A program made the translations under genes and the position numbers. From NCBI GenBank assembly GCA_023336205.1, contig JALQCR010000004.1, positions 1 through 64,000 on the forward strand: 64,000 bases of DNA, given 5' to 3'. Numbering within the stretch: the first letter of the stretch is position 1; every line of letters starts with the position of its first letter. The notes beneath the pieces are model-generated. The model was not told where the DNA came from, ran no database searches, and worked only from the letters and a program-made list of their open reading frames with translations. Shown piece after piece: positions 17,821 to 26,590 of this stretch. This DNA is from Pseudanabaena sp. Salubria-1 (GTDB taxonomy: Bacteria; Cyanobacteriota; Cyanobacteriia; Pseudanabaenales; Pseudanabaenaceae).

Positions 17821-18768
17821 ATGAATAATATTGAAGATTTTTCTATCTCTTTGCCCATTACCACAGCCGCTAGAAATATGGCTCAACGGTTTGCCTCACA
17901 ACAGTCTTCACCAGAAGCAGCAGAACGAGTTAGACGGAATACTCTATCTGTGCTTGTGATGCGTAATTATTTGGAGATGATGGGAATTACCACAAATTTA
18001 GAAGCGAGTGATAGTTGGCATCCAGTTGTACGTCTATGTACCGATGTTGCTGATCAGGAAATTGATGATTTGGGTAAAAGCTTGGGTAAATTGGAATGCC
18101 GATCGCTACGGGCTGGTGAATCAACTTGTTATATGCCTCCTGAAGTCTGGGAGGATCGGATTGGCTATACGGTGCTGCGGCTGGAAGAAGATGGGCGATC
18201 GGCGACAATTTTGGGATTTGTCAAAAAGGTATCGACTGAGTATCTTGCCCTTGATCACCTTGAGCCGATTGAGAATTTGTGTGAGGCGATCGCTGCTTTG
18301 CGACCTAAGCCTATCAGGATCATTGATTGGTTTCAAGGTCTATTTGATTCGGTTTGGCAAGAGATAGAAACTTTGCTGGTTAATCCTCAACCTCAGTTTG
18401 CTTGGAAGTCGGCGAATAGAAGTACTATCTCCAATCCATCAGCTAATCAAACCGAAGTAAGACGTGGAAAGGCGATCGATCTCAGTGATTATCTGCCTAA
18501 TTGTCAGGTTGCACTGGTTGTGACGATATGGCAGGAAACTGAGAATAAAACTAATATTCGTTTAGCGGTTTATCCAATTACAGGTATGTATTTGCCACAG
18601 TTTTTGAAATTGGTGGTGTTGGATGAAACAGGAAATGTTTTTAAAGAAGTTGAGTCTAGAAGTATTGATAATTTTATTCAGTTTGAGATTTATGGTGATG
18701 CAGGTGAGCATTTTAGCGCTCAAGTTGTTTTTGCGGAACTTGTAGTGACGGAAAACTTTGTTATTTAA
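17821..18768 (+). CDS. DUF1822 family protein
   Basis: A 315-aa soluble protein with the DUF1822 hallmark opening (ISLPITTAARNMAQRFASQQ, residues about 9-28), the RRNTLSVLVMRNYLEMMGI stretch and the C-terminal half with IDLSDYLPNCQVALVVTIW. DUF1822 is nearly confined to cyanobacteria and has no known function. It is usually encoded beside a sigma-like gene and near CHAT-domain genes, as here. An AAGGAATAACT sequence just before the ATG gives a ribosome-binding site. It is probably in one operon with the preceding sigma-like gene. Confidence 0.85.
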   Translation: MNNIEDFSISLPITTAARNMAQRFASQQSSPEAAERVRRNTLSVLVMRNYLEMMGITTNLEASDSWHPVVRLCTDVADQEIDDLGKSLGKLECRSLRAGESTCYMPPEVWEDRIGYTVLRLEEDGRSATILGFVKKVSTEYLALDHLEPIENLCEAIAALRPKPIRIIDWFQGLFDSVWQEIETLLVNPQPQFAWKSANRSTISNPSANQTEVRRGKAIDLSDYLPNCQVALVVTIWQETENKTNIRLAVYPITGMYLPQFLKLVVLDETGNVFKEVESRSIDNFIQFEIYGDAGEHFSAQVVFAELVVTENFVI

Positions 18769-18881
18769 GTTTTGTGAATCAATGCGTAATTTCTCTCAAC
18801 CTCTCTGATAACTATACAGTGGAGGACTTGTTATAGAGGAGTTCCACTATTTCCAATTAAAATACTGATGGAGATAGAGTG

Positions 18882-19403
18882 ATGAAGACAACTGTTAAAT
18901 GGGTAAGAATATATTTTGTTGCTATTGGTCTATTTAGTATTGCTGTAACTATTGGATTTTTCGCCTTGACGCTAAGCCTATTTTTCTTAGCAGTCAATCC
19001 ACAATGCAATGCCAATCTGATGAATAGCGAATGTCTGCGTCAAATTGCAGTTCTATTTTTAGAACCATTATGGGTTTTTCGAGTGATCGTTGCGTTTGGT
19101 TTGGCGGGTGCATATCTGTATATAGGTATAGATTTGCGTAGGTTGCTTGCGAAATCACCTAAACTAATCAGGAGGATTATTTTCCTAAATATCGCTTATC
19201 AAGTCTTGTCATATGTAATATCTTCGTCTTCGTATAATTTAGGATCGAATTTAATAGGTGATTTTTCTGGAAATAGTGCAGGAGTGGGAATTTCATTTTC
19301 AATCCCCCTGTTTCTATGCATCTCAATATACATAGATTCCGAGCTTCTTGATCGCGTTAAATATTTGGCTCAAGAGGAGAGATCTAAGATTGATGGTAAG
19401 TAG
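18882..19403 (+). CDS. Multi-pass membrane protein of unknown function
   Basis: A 173-aa protein with about four hydrophobic segments (residues about 8-35, 58-80, 95-120, 135-155). Two cysteines lie in the first extracytoplasmic loop (QCNANLMNSECLRQ). I chose ATG 18882 over GTG 18879 because GGAG at 18870-18873 gives an 8-base spacer. It lies downstream of DUF1822 and convergent with the CHAT-receptor gene. I do not recognise the family. Confidence 0.65.
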   Translation: MKTTVKWVRIYFVAIGLFSIAVTIGFFALTLSLFFLAVNPQCNANLMNSECLRQIAVLFLEPLWVFRVIVAFGLAGAYLYIGIDLRRLLAKSPKLIRRIIFLNIAYQVLSYVISSSSYNLGSNLIGDFSGNSAGVGISFSIPLFLCISIYIDSELLDRVKYLAQEERSKIDGK

Positions 19404-19437
19404 TTATAGAAAAGTTCATCATTAGGATTTGAAATAT

Positions 19438-22134
19438 CTACTTCCTCTCTGTTAGCTCTAGTAGAGGATTGAAATTTTCATCTAAGGGTCTAAAATCGTA
19501 GCTACGAGTGCTTGTTTTTTCATTTGCTACGATTTTGAGTAACCTTATTTCCGCATCGCGACCGCCATCATTCGGCTTAAAGATTATTTTGTTATTCTTT
19601 TGACTATTCTTGATCCCTGCCGAAGATTCCATATCAAGTTTTGAACTTGACACAAATTCCATCAAATTCTTTCGGATGGGATCAGAATTATTTTTTAATC
19701 CTGCAATGATAACCTGCATTGCATCATAAGAAGTTGCTGTGCGCCAATTGATGATGGAATCGCTCCAAAATGTTTGAGCAGAGTCAGCAAAAGCCTTAGA
19801 AAATTCAGGATGCCAGATTGTAGCAACTACCATACTTTCTACGCTGTTTTTTCCTGATGTCAAGGTTTCCCCTGTATACATAACAGAACTTGCTAAGAGA
19901 GGTAGTTTTCTTTTACTATTAGCTTCTGCTATTTTAATTGCAAGATCGATTCCATTGATACTAGGTAGTAAAATTAATGCCTTGAAATCGGCTGGAAGGT
20001 TTGAAATAACTATATCAGCATTGATTTTTTCCTTTAGACTAAAATCACAATTCTTGTCTTCAACCGAGTAACCATTGGTTGTGAATTTGATGGCAAATGA
20101 TTCTTTTAAAGATTTACTTGATTCATCAGTTTGATCAAAACAGATTCCAATTTTATTCCATTCTTGCTTCTTTGCGTAACTTGCTAAAACATCAGCATCA
20201 GTCGCAATACTTGGTAAAGTTCGGTAATATATGACATCGGAAAGCTTATCGCCATTAGATGTAGGAGAAATTGCTAACAGTTTGCCTTTATATGTATCCG
20301 CAGCAGCGAGCGAAGCCTTAGTGGAGTTATGACCTACAACTGCAAGAATACTTTCATCTTCGACAAACTTTTTAGCGATCGCTTTGACAACATCATCATT
20401 CTTGCTAGCATTGTCATCCTTAGCTATGACAACTTTTAGAAAATTTCCATTGATGCGCTGTTTTTCCTCACCTTGATTTACTTCATTCTGAACCTGTGCT
20501 ACACCACGCAGAATTTCTTCTGAAACTCCCATCAGATAGGCTGGGTCTTCAACAATAGGTACACTCACGGCGATTGTCAAATATTTGCCGCTTTTTTCAG
20601 CGATCGCGTTATTCAAGTAAATTAGAGCTTCAGGATCATTCTTTTTTAATGGAGTTTTTGAAGTAATGTTTTGCTCATTGTTATATAAATAGTTTCTAAA
20701 TTTCTTAATTGTTTCGTCCCAGTTTGTGGGATCGAAAGCATTTGCACTTAGGTTGTTTCTTAATGACAATCTTTCACTGCTTATAAGAAATTTTTCGCCA
20801 TGACTAATTCTTTCATTAATATTAACTGGGACGGGATCTATTAAGAGAGAAAATATTTTAGCCAATACAATAGCAGTCATAAAAAGTATAAATAGAAACC
20901 CTATGCGACTGGCAAAAATCTTTTTGAGTTCGGCAAAAAAATTGTTGCCAAATATTCGTTCTGGTGGTTTTGTTGCTGATTCTGGTGGTTTTGTTTCTGA
21001 TGTTTCAGGAGTTTCAAAACTTGACAGAACGGTTTCAATGGGCGTATCTGGTGCTTTTTTCCAAATTAACGAATCTTCCGCAGGATTTTGGCAAATCATG
21101 GGCAACCATGACGCACAAGGATATTCATCTTCCATTCCTTGTAATTGTTTTCTTGCTTTACGAACAGCTAAATATAAAGGAGTTCCATTAGCGAAATCAC
21201 TTAGAAAATATTTCAAGAATTCTTCAGCAACCTTATCAGCGATTGGTTCTCGCATGACAATTACTTGAGGGATATTCAGCTTAAGCAGAGTTTGAGCTAA
21301 ACCTAACCCATCACAGGAATTAAAAATTGCTAACTGCAAACCATTGCTGACTGCATGTTCTAAAGCACCGCTTAACTCTTCGAGATTAAGACTGTCTGTA
21401 TCATTAATACATATAATTCCTTCATCCAATTGACTGCAACTATGACCAGTAAAAAATAGAATATCCCATCGCTTGTCTTCCAATAATTTTGCGTTAAGTT
21501 GCTTACGATGTGGTTTCGACAAAAAATCTGTATCAGTATTTGGTAGGCTTTTTATAGCTTGTAGATCGCCTGAAATATCAATATCTTCATCGCCACCAAA
21601 GATTGCCAGTATATTATTTTTGTCTGAATGTAAATATTTTTTATCAAAAAAATCATATGCAGGCGCACTTAGCGCAAACTCCGCATTAGGATATCGACTA
21701 AACAAATCCCACGAGTGCCAAGGTAAACGTTGCAAGAGGTTATCATTAGATACCAAAAATATACGTACTTCATCATCACGATTAATCTTGTCGAACAGTA
21801 GCTCTCGTAGTACTCCAAAAGAAGTTCCAGGTCCCAACCATTTATTAAAGCGAGCGCTTAGTTGTTTTGCTAATATCCTGCAATTTCTACGATCCTCAAG
21901 CGAAGATCTATTTGTCCTCCTATTTTCCCCTAATGAAATTCGAGGTGGTGGCCCCAGTTTTTCATAAGCTGATCGCCAGATCTCATATAAATTTGGTATT
22001 TCAACGTCAGAAGATAACGAATAATCAAGACTTTTTGCTACAAATCTCGCTTTTTTTTGATCACTAATGTCTACTGACACTGTAAAGTCATTCTCAAAAC
22101 TGCCAACAAAATTGAGTTTAACTAACTTCGTCAT
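19438..22134 (-). CDS. CHAT protease - transmembrane helix - periplasmic binding protein fusion
   Basis: This 898-aa fusion carries a CHAT (caspase-like) domain at residues about 110-350, with the catalytic His in FFTGHS (about H231) and the Cys in AIFNSCDGLGLA (about C274). A Pro/Thr-rich linker (about 360-395, ETPETSETKPPES) is followed by one membrane helix (about 410-432, GFLFILFMTAIVLAKIFSLL). A short TPR-like segment (about 470-512, ending YLNNAIAEK) leads to a complete Leu/Ile/Val-type substrate-binding domain (about 518-885: AVSVPIVED, LRGVAQVQNE, AVVGHNSTKAS, ISPTSNG, WRTATSYDAMQVIIAGLK). The predicted topology puts the protease in the cytoplasm and the binding domain in the periplasm, that is, a receptor caspase. 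The separate receptor at 25107 repeats the TPR plus binding-protein part. Ligand and protease substrate are unknown. Confidence 0.88.
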   Translation of the reverse strand: MTKLVKLNFVGSFENDFTVSVDISDQKKARFVAKSLDYSLSSDVEIPNLYEIWRSAYEKLGPPPRISLGENRRTNRSSLEDRRNCRILAKQLSARFNKWLGPGTSFGVLRELLFDKINRDDEVRIFLVSNDNLLQRLPWHSWDLFSRYPNAEFALSAPAYDFFDKKYLHSDKNNILAIFGGDEDIDISGDLQAIKSLPNTDTDFLSKPHRKQLNAKLLEDKRWDILFFTGHSCSQLDEGIICINDTDSLNLEELSGALEHAVSNGLQLAIFNSCDGLGLAQTLLKLNIPQVIVMREPIADKVAEEFLKYFLSDFANGTPLYLAVRKARKQLQGMEDEYPCASWLPMICQNPAEDSLIWKKAPDTPIETVLSSFETPETSETKPPESATKPPERIFGNNFFAELKKIFASRIGFLFILFMTAIVLAKIFSLLIDPVPVNINERISHGEKFLISSERLSLRNNLSANAFDPTNWDETIKKFRNYLYNNEQNITSKTPLKKNDPEALIYLNNAIAEKSGKYLTIAVSVPIVEDPAYLMGVSEEILRGVAQVQNEVNQGEEKQRINGNFLKVVIAKDDNASKNDDVVKAIAKKFVEDESILAVVGHNSTKASLAAADTYKGKLLAISPTSNGDKLSDVIYYRTLPSIATDADVLASYAKKQEWNKIGICFDQTDESSKSLKESFAIKFTTNGYSVEDKNCDFSLKEKINADIVISNLPADFKALILLPSINGIDLAIKIAEANSKRKLPLLASSVMYTGETLTSGKNSVESMVVATIWHPEFSKAFADSAQTFWSDSIINWRTATSYDAMQVIIAGLKNNSDPIRKNLMEFVSSSKLDMESSAGIKNSQKNNKIIFKPNDGGRDAEIRLLKIVANEKTSTRSYDFRPLDENFNPLLELTERK

Positions 22135-22216
22135 ATTGATATTTCAGTGTCTAGCATTAGCAATCGCAATTATAATACATTATTTTCATGGTCTAACCTA
22201 TGCGCCAACTTGATCT

Positions 22217-23695
22217 GCAGCAATTCCAAATTCAAAAAGTAGCAAGATATACAAAACCAAGAGTCTAAAAATTAACAGGAATCTGCAAAGACGGGGGCTT
22301 CATCAAGCATAAAGTCGATTAAATGTTGCCAACTCTTAAATAAAAAGTACTTGGTAAGAGAGAGAATATCTTGAAAGAATCCTCTACGAGTGCCACGCTT
22401 ACGACGAATCTCTTGATAACTGGAATCTATTAAATGTAAAATCGTGTGAAATAGAAAAGCTAACAAATTAAGAGATAGAAGTGTCGATGACAAATGTTTT
22501 TGTCCATGACCAAAGTTATGTTCCAAGTTGTAGCCCTTGGTTTTCAACACATTGTGGTTCTCATTTTCGGTTTTCCAACGACATCTACCCGTTTCAACTA
22601 CGACCGCCACATTGTCAATATTAACAGCATGATTAGTCACAAAAGCATTACGGTAGACTTCAGAATTATCAACACTATTGCGAACAGTCAGTTCACACCA
22701 GTTCACTAACAGAGAGGGTTCTTGTTCTCTTAAAGGTATCTGATTCACAAATCGATAACTATATATTTCTATAGATTTCCCCTTGCGGTGTTTAGTCGTC
22801 AAATTCTGCACTTCACCATTTTTTTCAATGTAATCTAACCACTGATATAAACTAGGATGACTGGATGGTAAGCAGGTGAAAATGAAGTTCATATTTGCCT
22901 CTAAACAATTCTGACACATCGGTTGACGGCTATAGAGATCATCCCCTAATAACGTAATCGCCTGTCCTTCAAAAAGATGCCCATGTTTACTAATCCAGCG
23001 TTTCGCTGCGGCTGTTTCACAATCTTGTTTCTCATGTCCATCTTGCGGAGTGACGAATTCGGGTGGTAGAGAAATCACCTGTTCGCAACCTGGTGCAGCG
23101 ATTACGGGCAAAATTGCTGTGTGTGAGTATGTTATTTTGCCACTGCGATGATTACGGGTACTACAACATTCGCAGGATATTTTCGATGAGCTATGGTACT
23201 CCGTTCCATCTAAACAAATCAGTAAATTCCTATCCAATCTTTCATATCGTTTCAGGTGCTTTCCCATTTGCAGAAATTTATACACTTTCTCAAATACAGC
23301 GTTCAGACTCTTGGCGCTAATTAGGTCGAGGATATTGCGTATTTGCTGGTCAGAGGGTATTTTCTCCACTCCAAATATACTTTGAACGTTATTTTTTCCA
23401 CTTCGACTCTGCAATTGTCTTTGATACTCTAAAAATGATTGACACTGCATAAAAAACATCGAGAAAGCCGACAGCATCGCATCGCTGATTTTAAATTTTG
23501 TCCCATTGCTTTCGCTTCTTGGGTCTTTTATTTTCTCTATCCCCTCTTGCAGGAAATCTAAAAAAACACTAAAAACTAAGATCGTTGGTGGCATTAACTG
23601 GATAGGATTATCATTTTTGCTATGTTTTAAGCTCTACCTTTATCTGGTTCCTTATATCTGTATACTTTGCTGCTTTTTGAATTTGAAACTGCTGC
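22217..23695 (-). mobile_element. Complete insertion sequence with 37-bp TIRs and 7-bp TSD
   Basis: Left TIR 22217-22253 and right TIR 23659-23695 are imperfect inverted repeats (both begin GCAGCA and share CAAATTCAAAAAG). TTGATCT is duplicated directly at 22210-22216 and 23696-23702. The 1479-bp element carries one transposase gene and looks intact. It sits between the CHAT-receptor gene and an orphan antitoxin. Confidence 0.93.
22272..23594 (-). CDS. DDE transposase (family not firmly assigned)
   Basis: A 440-aa transposase filling the IS. Likely catalytic acidic residues are in LLICLDGTEYHSS (first D), ITLLGDDLYSRQP (second D) and RCRWKTENENHNVLK (E, with the following K). A cysteine/histidine-rich CECCSTRNHRSGK motif sits after the first D. 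The layout suggests the unclassified (ISNCY-type) or IS4-superfamily group. Length and frame are intact and the TIRs and TSD are clean, so it may still be mobile. Confidence 0.88.
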   Translation of the reverse strand: MPPTILVFSVFLDFLQEGIEKIKDPRSESNGTKFKISDAMLSAFSMFFMQCQSFLEYQRQLQSRSGKNNVQSIFGVEKIPSDQQIRNILDLISAKSLNAVFEKVYKFLQMGKHLKRYERLDRNLLICLDGTEYHSSSKISCECCSTRNHRSGKITYSHTAILPVIAAPGCEQVISLPPEFVTPQDGHEKQDCETAAAKRWISKHGHLFEGQAITLLGDDLYSRQPMCQNCLEANMNFIFTCLPSSHPSLYQWLDYIEKNGEVQNLTTKHRKGKSIEIYSYRFVNQIPLREQEPSLLVNWCELTVRNSVDNSEVYRNAFVTNHAVNIDNVAVVVETGRCRWKTENENHNVLKTKGYNLEHNFGHGQKHLSSTLLSLNLLAFLFHTILHLIDSSYQEIRRKRGTRRGFFQDILSLTKYFLFKSWQHLIDFMLDEAPVFADSC

Positions 23696-23731
23696 TTGAT
23701 CTGCCATAGGAAGAGAAGCCTATCTCAAGCA

Positions 23732-23784
23732 TTAGAACTGATTTTCAATATCTCTAGACTGATGCAGAATACGCACAATTTCAA
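23732..23784 (-). pseudogene. C-terminal stump of a deleted ParE/RelE-type toxin gene
   Basis: It encodes EIVRILHQSRDIENQF and a stop, matching the last residues of the intact toxin at 62027-62314 (EIVLILHQSRDIENQF). The rest of the toxin gene is missing: the antitoxin reading frame runs straight into this stump. It marks an internal deletion of about 240 bp. Confidence 0.85.
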
Positions 23785-24116
23785 CTTTGACCGCGATTTT
23801 TAATATTTTCTAGCAGATTTGGCAATGTGTCTGCATCATACTCGCTGTAGTCACCGTTTTTGAGTTGGGCAATTCCGAAATTAATATCCTGTTGTAGTGT
23901 TGAGAGTTTCAATGCGCGAATCTCGGCTTCGGCTTGCTCAGCGCGATCGCAGATAGGTTGAAAGGCATAAGCATCTTGGACAACGACTTCCGCTTTACCG
24001 TTAACAGTCAGAACCATAGGCGATCGCGTGGATTTAATGCGTTCGATAAATTCTTTGGCGTTACGTTTGAAGTCGCTCAGGGAATGGATATTTTTTAGCT
24101 CGATCATGATTATCAA
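23781..24116 (-). CDS. Phd/YefM-family antitoxin, orphaned
   Basis: This 111-aa protein has a Phd/YefM N-terminal DNA-binding domain (MIELKNIHSLSDFKRNAKEF, then PMVLTVNGKAEVVVQDAYAF) and a helical toxin-binding tail ending LLENIKNRGQS. It is nearly identical to the 120-aa antitoxin at 62301-62663 but loses the last residues because a deletion fused its end to the toxin stump. It is probably still able to bind its operator and neutralise the paralogous toxin at 62 kb. ATG 24107 (MIELKN) may be the true start. Confidence 0.85.
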   Translation of the reverse strand: MIIMIELKNIHSLSDFKRNAKEFIERIKSTRSPMVLTVNGKAEVVVQDAYAFQPICDRAEQAEAEIRALKLSTLQQDINFGIAQLKNGDYSEYDADTLPNLLENIKNRGQS

Positions 24117-24230
24117 AGCACTTAATTCGGATCTAATTTAATGATAACCCATGATAATCGATCTTTTTCAGTGATTACAACTTCTTTGATTATTCATAAA
24201 TATCTATTGTTTTACACCTAAATCTAAACG

Positions 24231-24264
24231 TGATCGCCTATTTCCTCAAATTAAATAGCGATCG
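24231..24264. repeat. Single half-unit of the HIP1-anchored TA-island repeat
   Basis: TGATCGCCTATTTCCTCAAA runs into TTAAATAGCGATCG, the same half-unit that forms arrays between 53.2 and 63.8 kb. Here it stands alone, just upstream of the orphan antitoxin. The rest of 24117-24377 shows no other feature. Confidence 0.65.
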
Positions 24265-24377
24265 ACATAAACTTTACGAATATTATTAATTGTTAAGTAT
24301 TGTAAACGAGTTGCATAAATCTCGAATTGTTTTGGCGATAGGTAAATAGCTCAAGACAAGATTCAATTGCAAAAAAC

Positions 24378-25088
24378 ATGAAAAAAGTAATGTATTGGCT
24401 CATCGGTGAAAAAGCAGGGAGAACAGTTGTCGGCACATGGAACTGGCTCTGGGGAATACCAATAGACTCTGGCGGTAAAATTGCCGTGGCAGTTGCCGAA
24501 GAATCATTACAATCCATGCAAGAAGGAGTCCAACGTCTGGCTGAAGCCGTAGCAACACAAGATGCTTCCTATCAAAGGGCGAAACAAAAATATGACACAA
24601 AACTTCAAGAGATAAAAGTCCTGAATCGTCAAGTCTTGAATGCTCAAAAACTGGGACATGATTTAGCCGCTAGACAGACAATGGCAAGAATCATTCAGAT
24701 CGAGCAGATTTTGCCAACCCTTGAAGCAATGCTCCAACAAGCTGAAGATTCCGTCAAACTGTCCAAGGCAAAACTCAGTCGCGAGAGGGAAAAGATCGAA
24801 TCCTATAAATCCGCTATGCAAAATCTCAAAGATCTTGCTGAGGTAAATGAAGCGTTGGTGGAGATCGGCAAAGTCAATAGTGAATTTGACATTGGCTCTG
24901 CGAAGAGTCAATTTGATGCTGCCAAGAGTGCTGTAGAAAATCGCAACCTACGAGCAAATGCGCTCAACTCCCTATCGGAAGATCCTCAAGCTGCCATCAA
25001 TGAAGAAATTGAACAGATGACTTTAGATGAAGAAGTATCACTCCGTCTACAGCAACTTGAGAGCAATGACATCACAAAAACAGATTAA
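24378..25088 (+). CDS. PspA/IM30-like coiled-coil protein
   Basis: This 236-aa protein is mainly one long heptad-rich helix region (about residues 45-200), with QKYDTKLQEIKVLNRQVLNA and LPTLEAMLQQAEDSVKLSKA typical of PspA/IM30 (ESCRT-III-like) hairpins. The N-terminus MKKVMYWLIGEKAGRTVVGTWNWLWGIP is amphipathic or hydrophobic and could insert in the membrane. PspA-family proteins bind and remodel stressed membranes. The gene is followed 18 bases later by a receptor-like binding protein, so the two are probably cotranscribed, suggesting membrane sensing. The family call is moderate. Confidence 0.65.
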   Translation: MKKVMYWLIGEKAGRTVVGTWNWLWGIPIDSGGKIAVAVAEESLQSMQEGVQRLAEAVATQDASYQRAKQKYDTKLQEIKVLNRQVLNAQKLGHDLAARQTMARIIQIEQILPTLEAMLQQAEDSVKLSKAKLSREREKIESYKSAMQNLKDLAEVNEALVEIGKVNSEFDIGSAKSQFDAAKSAVENRNLRANALNSLSEDPQAAINEEIEQMTLDEEVSLRLQQLESNDITKTD

Positions 25089-25106
25089 ACAGGGAGTATA
25101 TTCATC

Positions 25107-26492
25107 ATGACAAAAAAAACTTTTTCGCCACCTCCAATTGTTTACATTTCATTATTTCTTCTGCTTTTTGGGTTTGCATATCGGTGGTTTTCGCAAAACC
25201 AAAGTCAACCTAATCCTTTCAATAGCGTCTCTATATTGCCTCGGAATACAACTAGTTCGATTAGCACTGGAGAAAAAATCCTGATCACCGAGAACCTGAC
25301 TCCAGACAAACAAGCAGGAGTGGAAGCCTATGCCAAAGGTGACTGGAAGGAGGCGATCGCTAAATTGCAATCTTCACTCCAACAAAATCCCAATGATCCT
25401 GAAGCTCGAATTTATTTAAATAATGCCAAAATTGGTAATTCAAAAGCATTGAAAATCGCTGTAAGTATTCCCATTGGCAGTAACCTCAATATTGCACAGG
25501 AAATTTTGCGTGGTGCTGCTCAAGCCCAAGACGAAGTAAATAATAGTGGTGGCATTAATGGAATTCCCATAAAGCTTGTCATTGCTGATGATCAGAATAA
25601 ACCTGACATCGCGGCTCAAGTAGCGACAGAATTTACCAATGACAACACGATAATTGCGGTGATGGGACATAATTTCAGTGAAGCTGCCAATGCTGCTGCT
25701 GAAATATATCAAAAGGAAGGATTGGTCGCTGTTTTTCCGACATCGGGTAATGTGGAGAATGATAACAAGTATATAAAGAGAGTCTCATCAAGCACTGTTT
25801 CGGAAGCAAAAGCATTGGCAAAATATGCCAAGACTAAAAATCTCACCAAAATCGCCATCTGTGCTGATTCCACAGATCGCTCAAGTAGATCGATTCAGAA
25901 TGAATTCACAGATTCTTGGCAAAAAAATGGTGGGCAAGTTGCTAAGACAACCTGTGATTTTGCCTCGAAGGATTTTACCCCCCAACTGATTATGCAACAG
26001 ATTATTGCTGAAGGAGCCGATGGTATACTCTTGCGACCTAATATTAATAGGATTGAGGATGCGACCAGCATCGCACAGGCAAATCAGGGCAAACTTCAGC
26101 TTATGGGAAGTTCTACGATGTATACGCAAAAAACTCTAGATGTGAGGAAAGATGCTAGCGGTATGGTCGTGAGTGCGATTTGGCATCCCGATTTCAATCC
26201 TCGCAATCTTTTTGGTAAAAATGCTGAAAAGCTTTGGAATGGTCCTGTAAGTTGGCGCACAGCCACTTCTTATGATTCTATGCAGGTAATTATCGCAGGC
26301 TTGAAACAAAATCCTAATTTTACTAGAGATGGTTTACAGCAGTTCATATCCAAACAAGACTTTTTGATTGAAGGTGTAACAGGAACTTTGAAGTTTAAGC
26401 CGTCAGGTGAGCGTGATGATGAAAACCAAATGATTCTGCTTAAAGTTCACCCTGCAAACTCACTAACTGGTTACGATTTTGCGCCTTTATAA
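25107..26492 (+). CDS. Membrane-anchored TPR plus periplasmic binding protein receptor
   Basis: This 461-aa protein has an N-terminal membrane anchor (residues about 9-28, PIVYISLFLLLFGFAYRW), a TPR-like motif (about 70-105, AYAKGDWKEAIAKLQSSLQQ) and a Leu/Ile/Val-type binding domain (about 112-460: VSIPIGSNLN, LRGAAQAQDEVN, AVMGHNFSEAANAAAE, WRTATSYDSMQVIIAGLK). The last two parts are paralogous to the C-terminal half of the CHAT fusion at 19438-22134. No ABC permease or ATPase lies nearby, so it is more likely a sensor than a transport protein. It is cotranscribed with the PspA-like gene. Confidence 0.85.
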   Translation: MTKKTFSPPPIVYISLFLLLFGFAYRWFSQNQSQPNPFNSVSILPRNTTSSISTGEKILITENLTPDKQAGVEAYAKGDWKEAIAKLQSSLQQNPNDPEARIYLNNAKIGNSKALKIAVSIPIGSNLNIAQEILRGAAQAQDEVNNSGGINGIPIKLVIADDQNKPDIAAQVATEFTNDNTIIAVMGHNFSEAANAAAEIYQKEGLVAVFPTSGNVENDNKYIKRVSSSTVSEAKALAKYAKTKNLTKIAICADSTDRSSRSIQNEFTDSWQKNGGQVAKTTCDFASKDFTPQLIMQQIIAEGADGILLRPNINRIEDATSIAQANQGKLQLMGSSTMYTQKTLDVRKDASGMVVSAIWHPDFNPRNLFGKNAEKLWNGPVSWRTATSYDSMQVIIAGLKQNPNFTRDGLQQFISKQDFLIEGVTGTLKFKPSGERDDENQMILLKVHPANSLTGYDFAPL

Positions 26493-26549
26493 TGAATGTC
26501 AAAACTTAGCCAAATTGGTGGTTCGCAAGCAAGTATCAAAATAAAATCC

Positions 26550-26590
26550 AAAAAATGAGCGGCGGCGCTTTGCGCCGCCTCTCATTTTTT
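26550..26590. terminator. Bidirectional hairpin terminator
   Basis: AAAAAATGAG and GGCGGCGC pair with GCGCCGCC and CTCATTTTTT around a TTT loop, with one C/T mismatch. It lies between the convergent receptor and protease genes and overlaps the protease stop codon. Confidence 0.8.

Noticed and set aside
18769..18878. Possible terminator AGTGGA...TCCACT between DUF1822 and the membrane-protein gene
   Set aside because: The stem is only 6 bp with no T-run.
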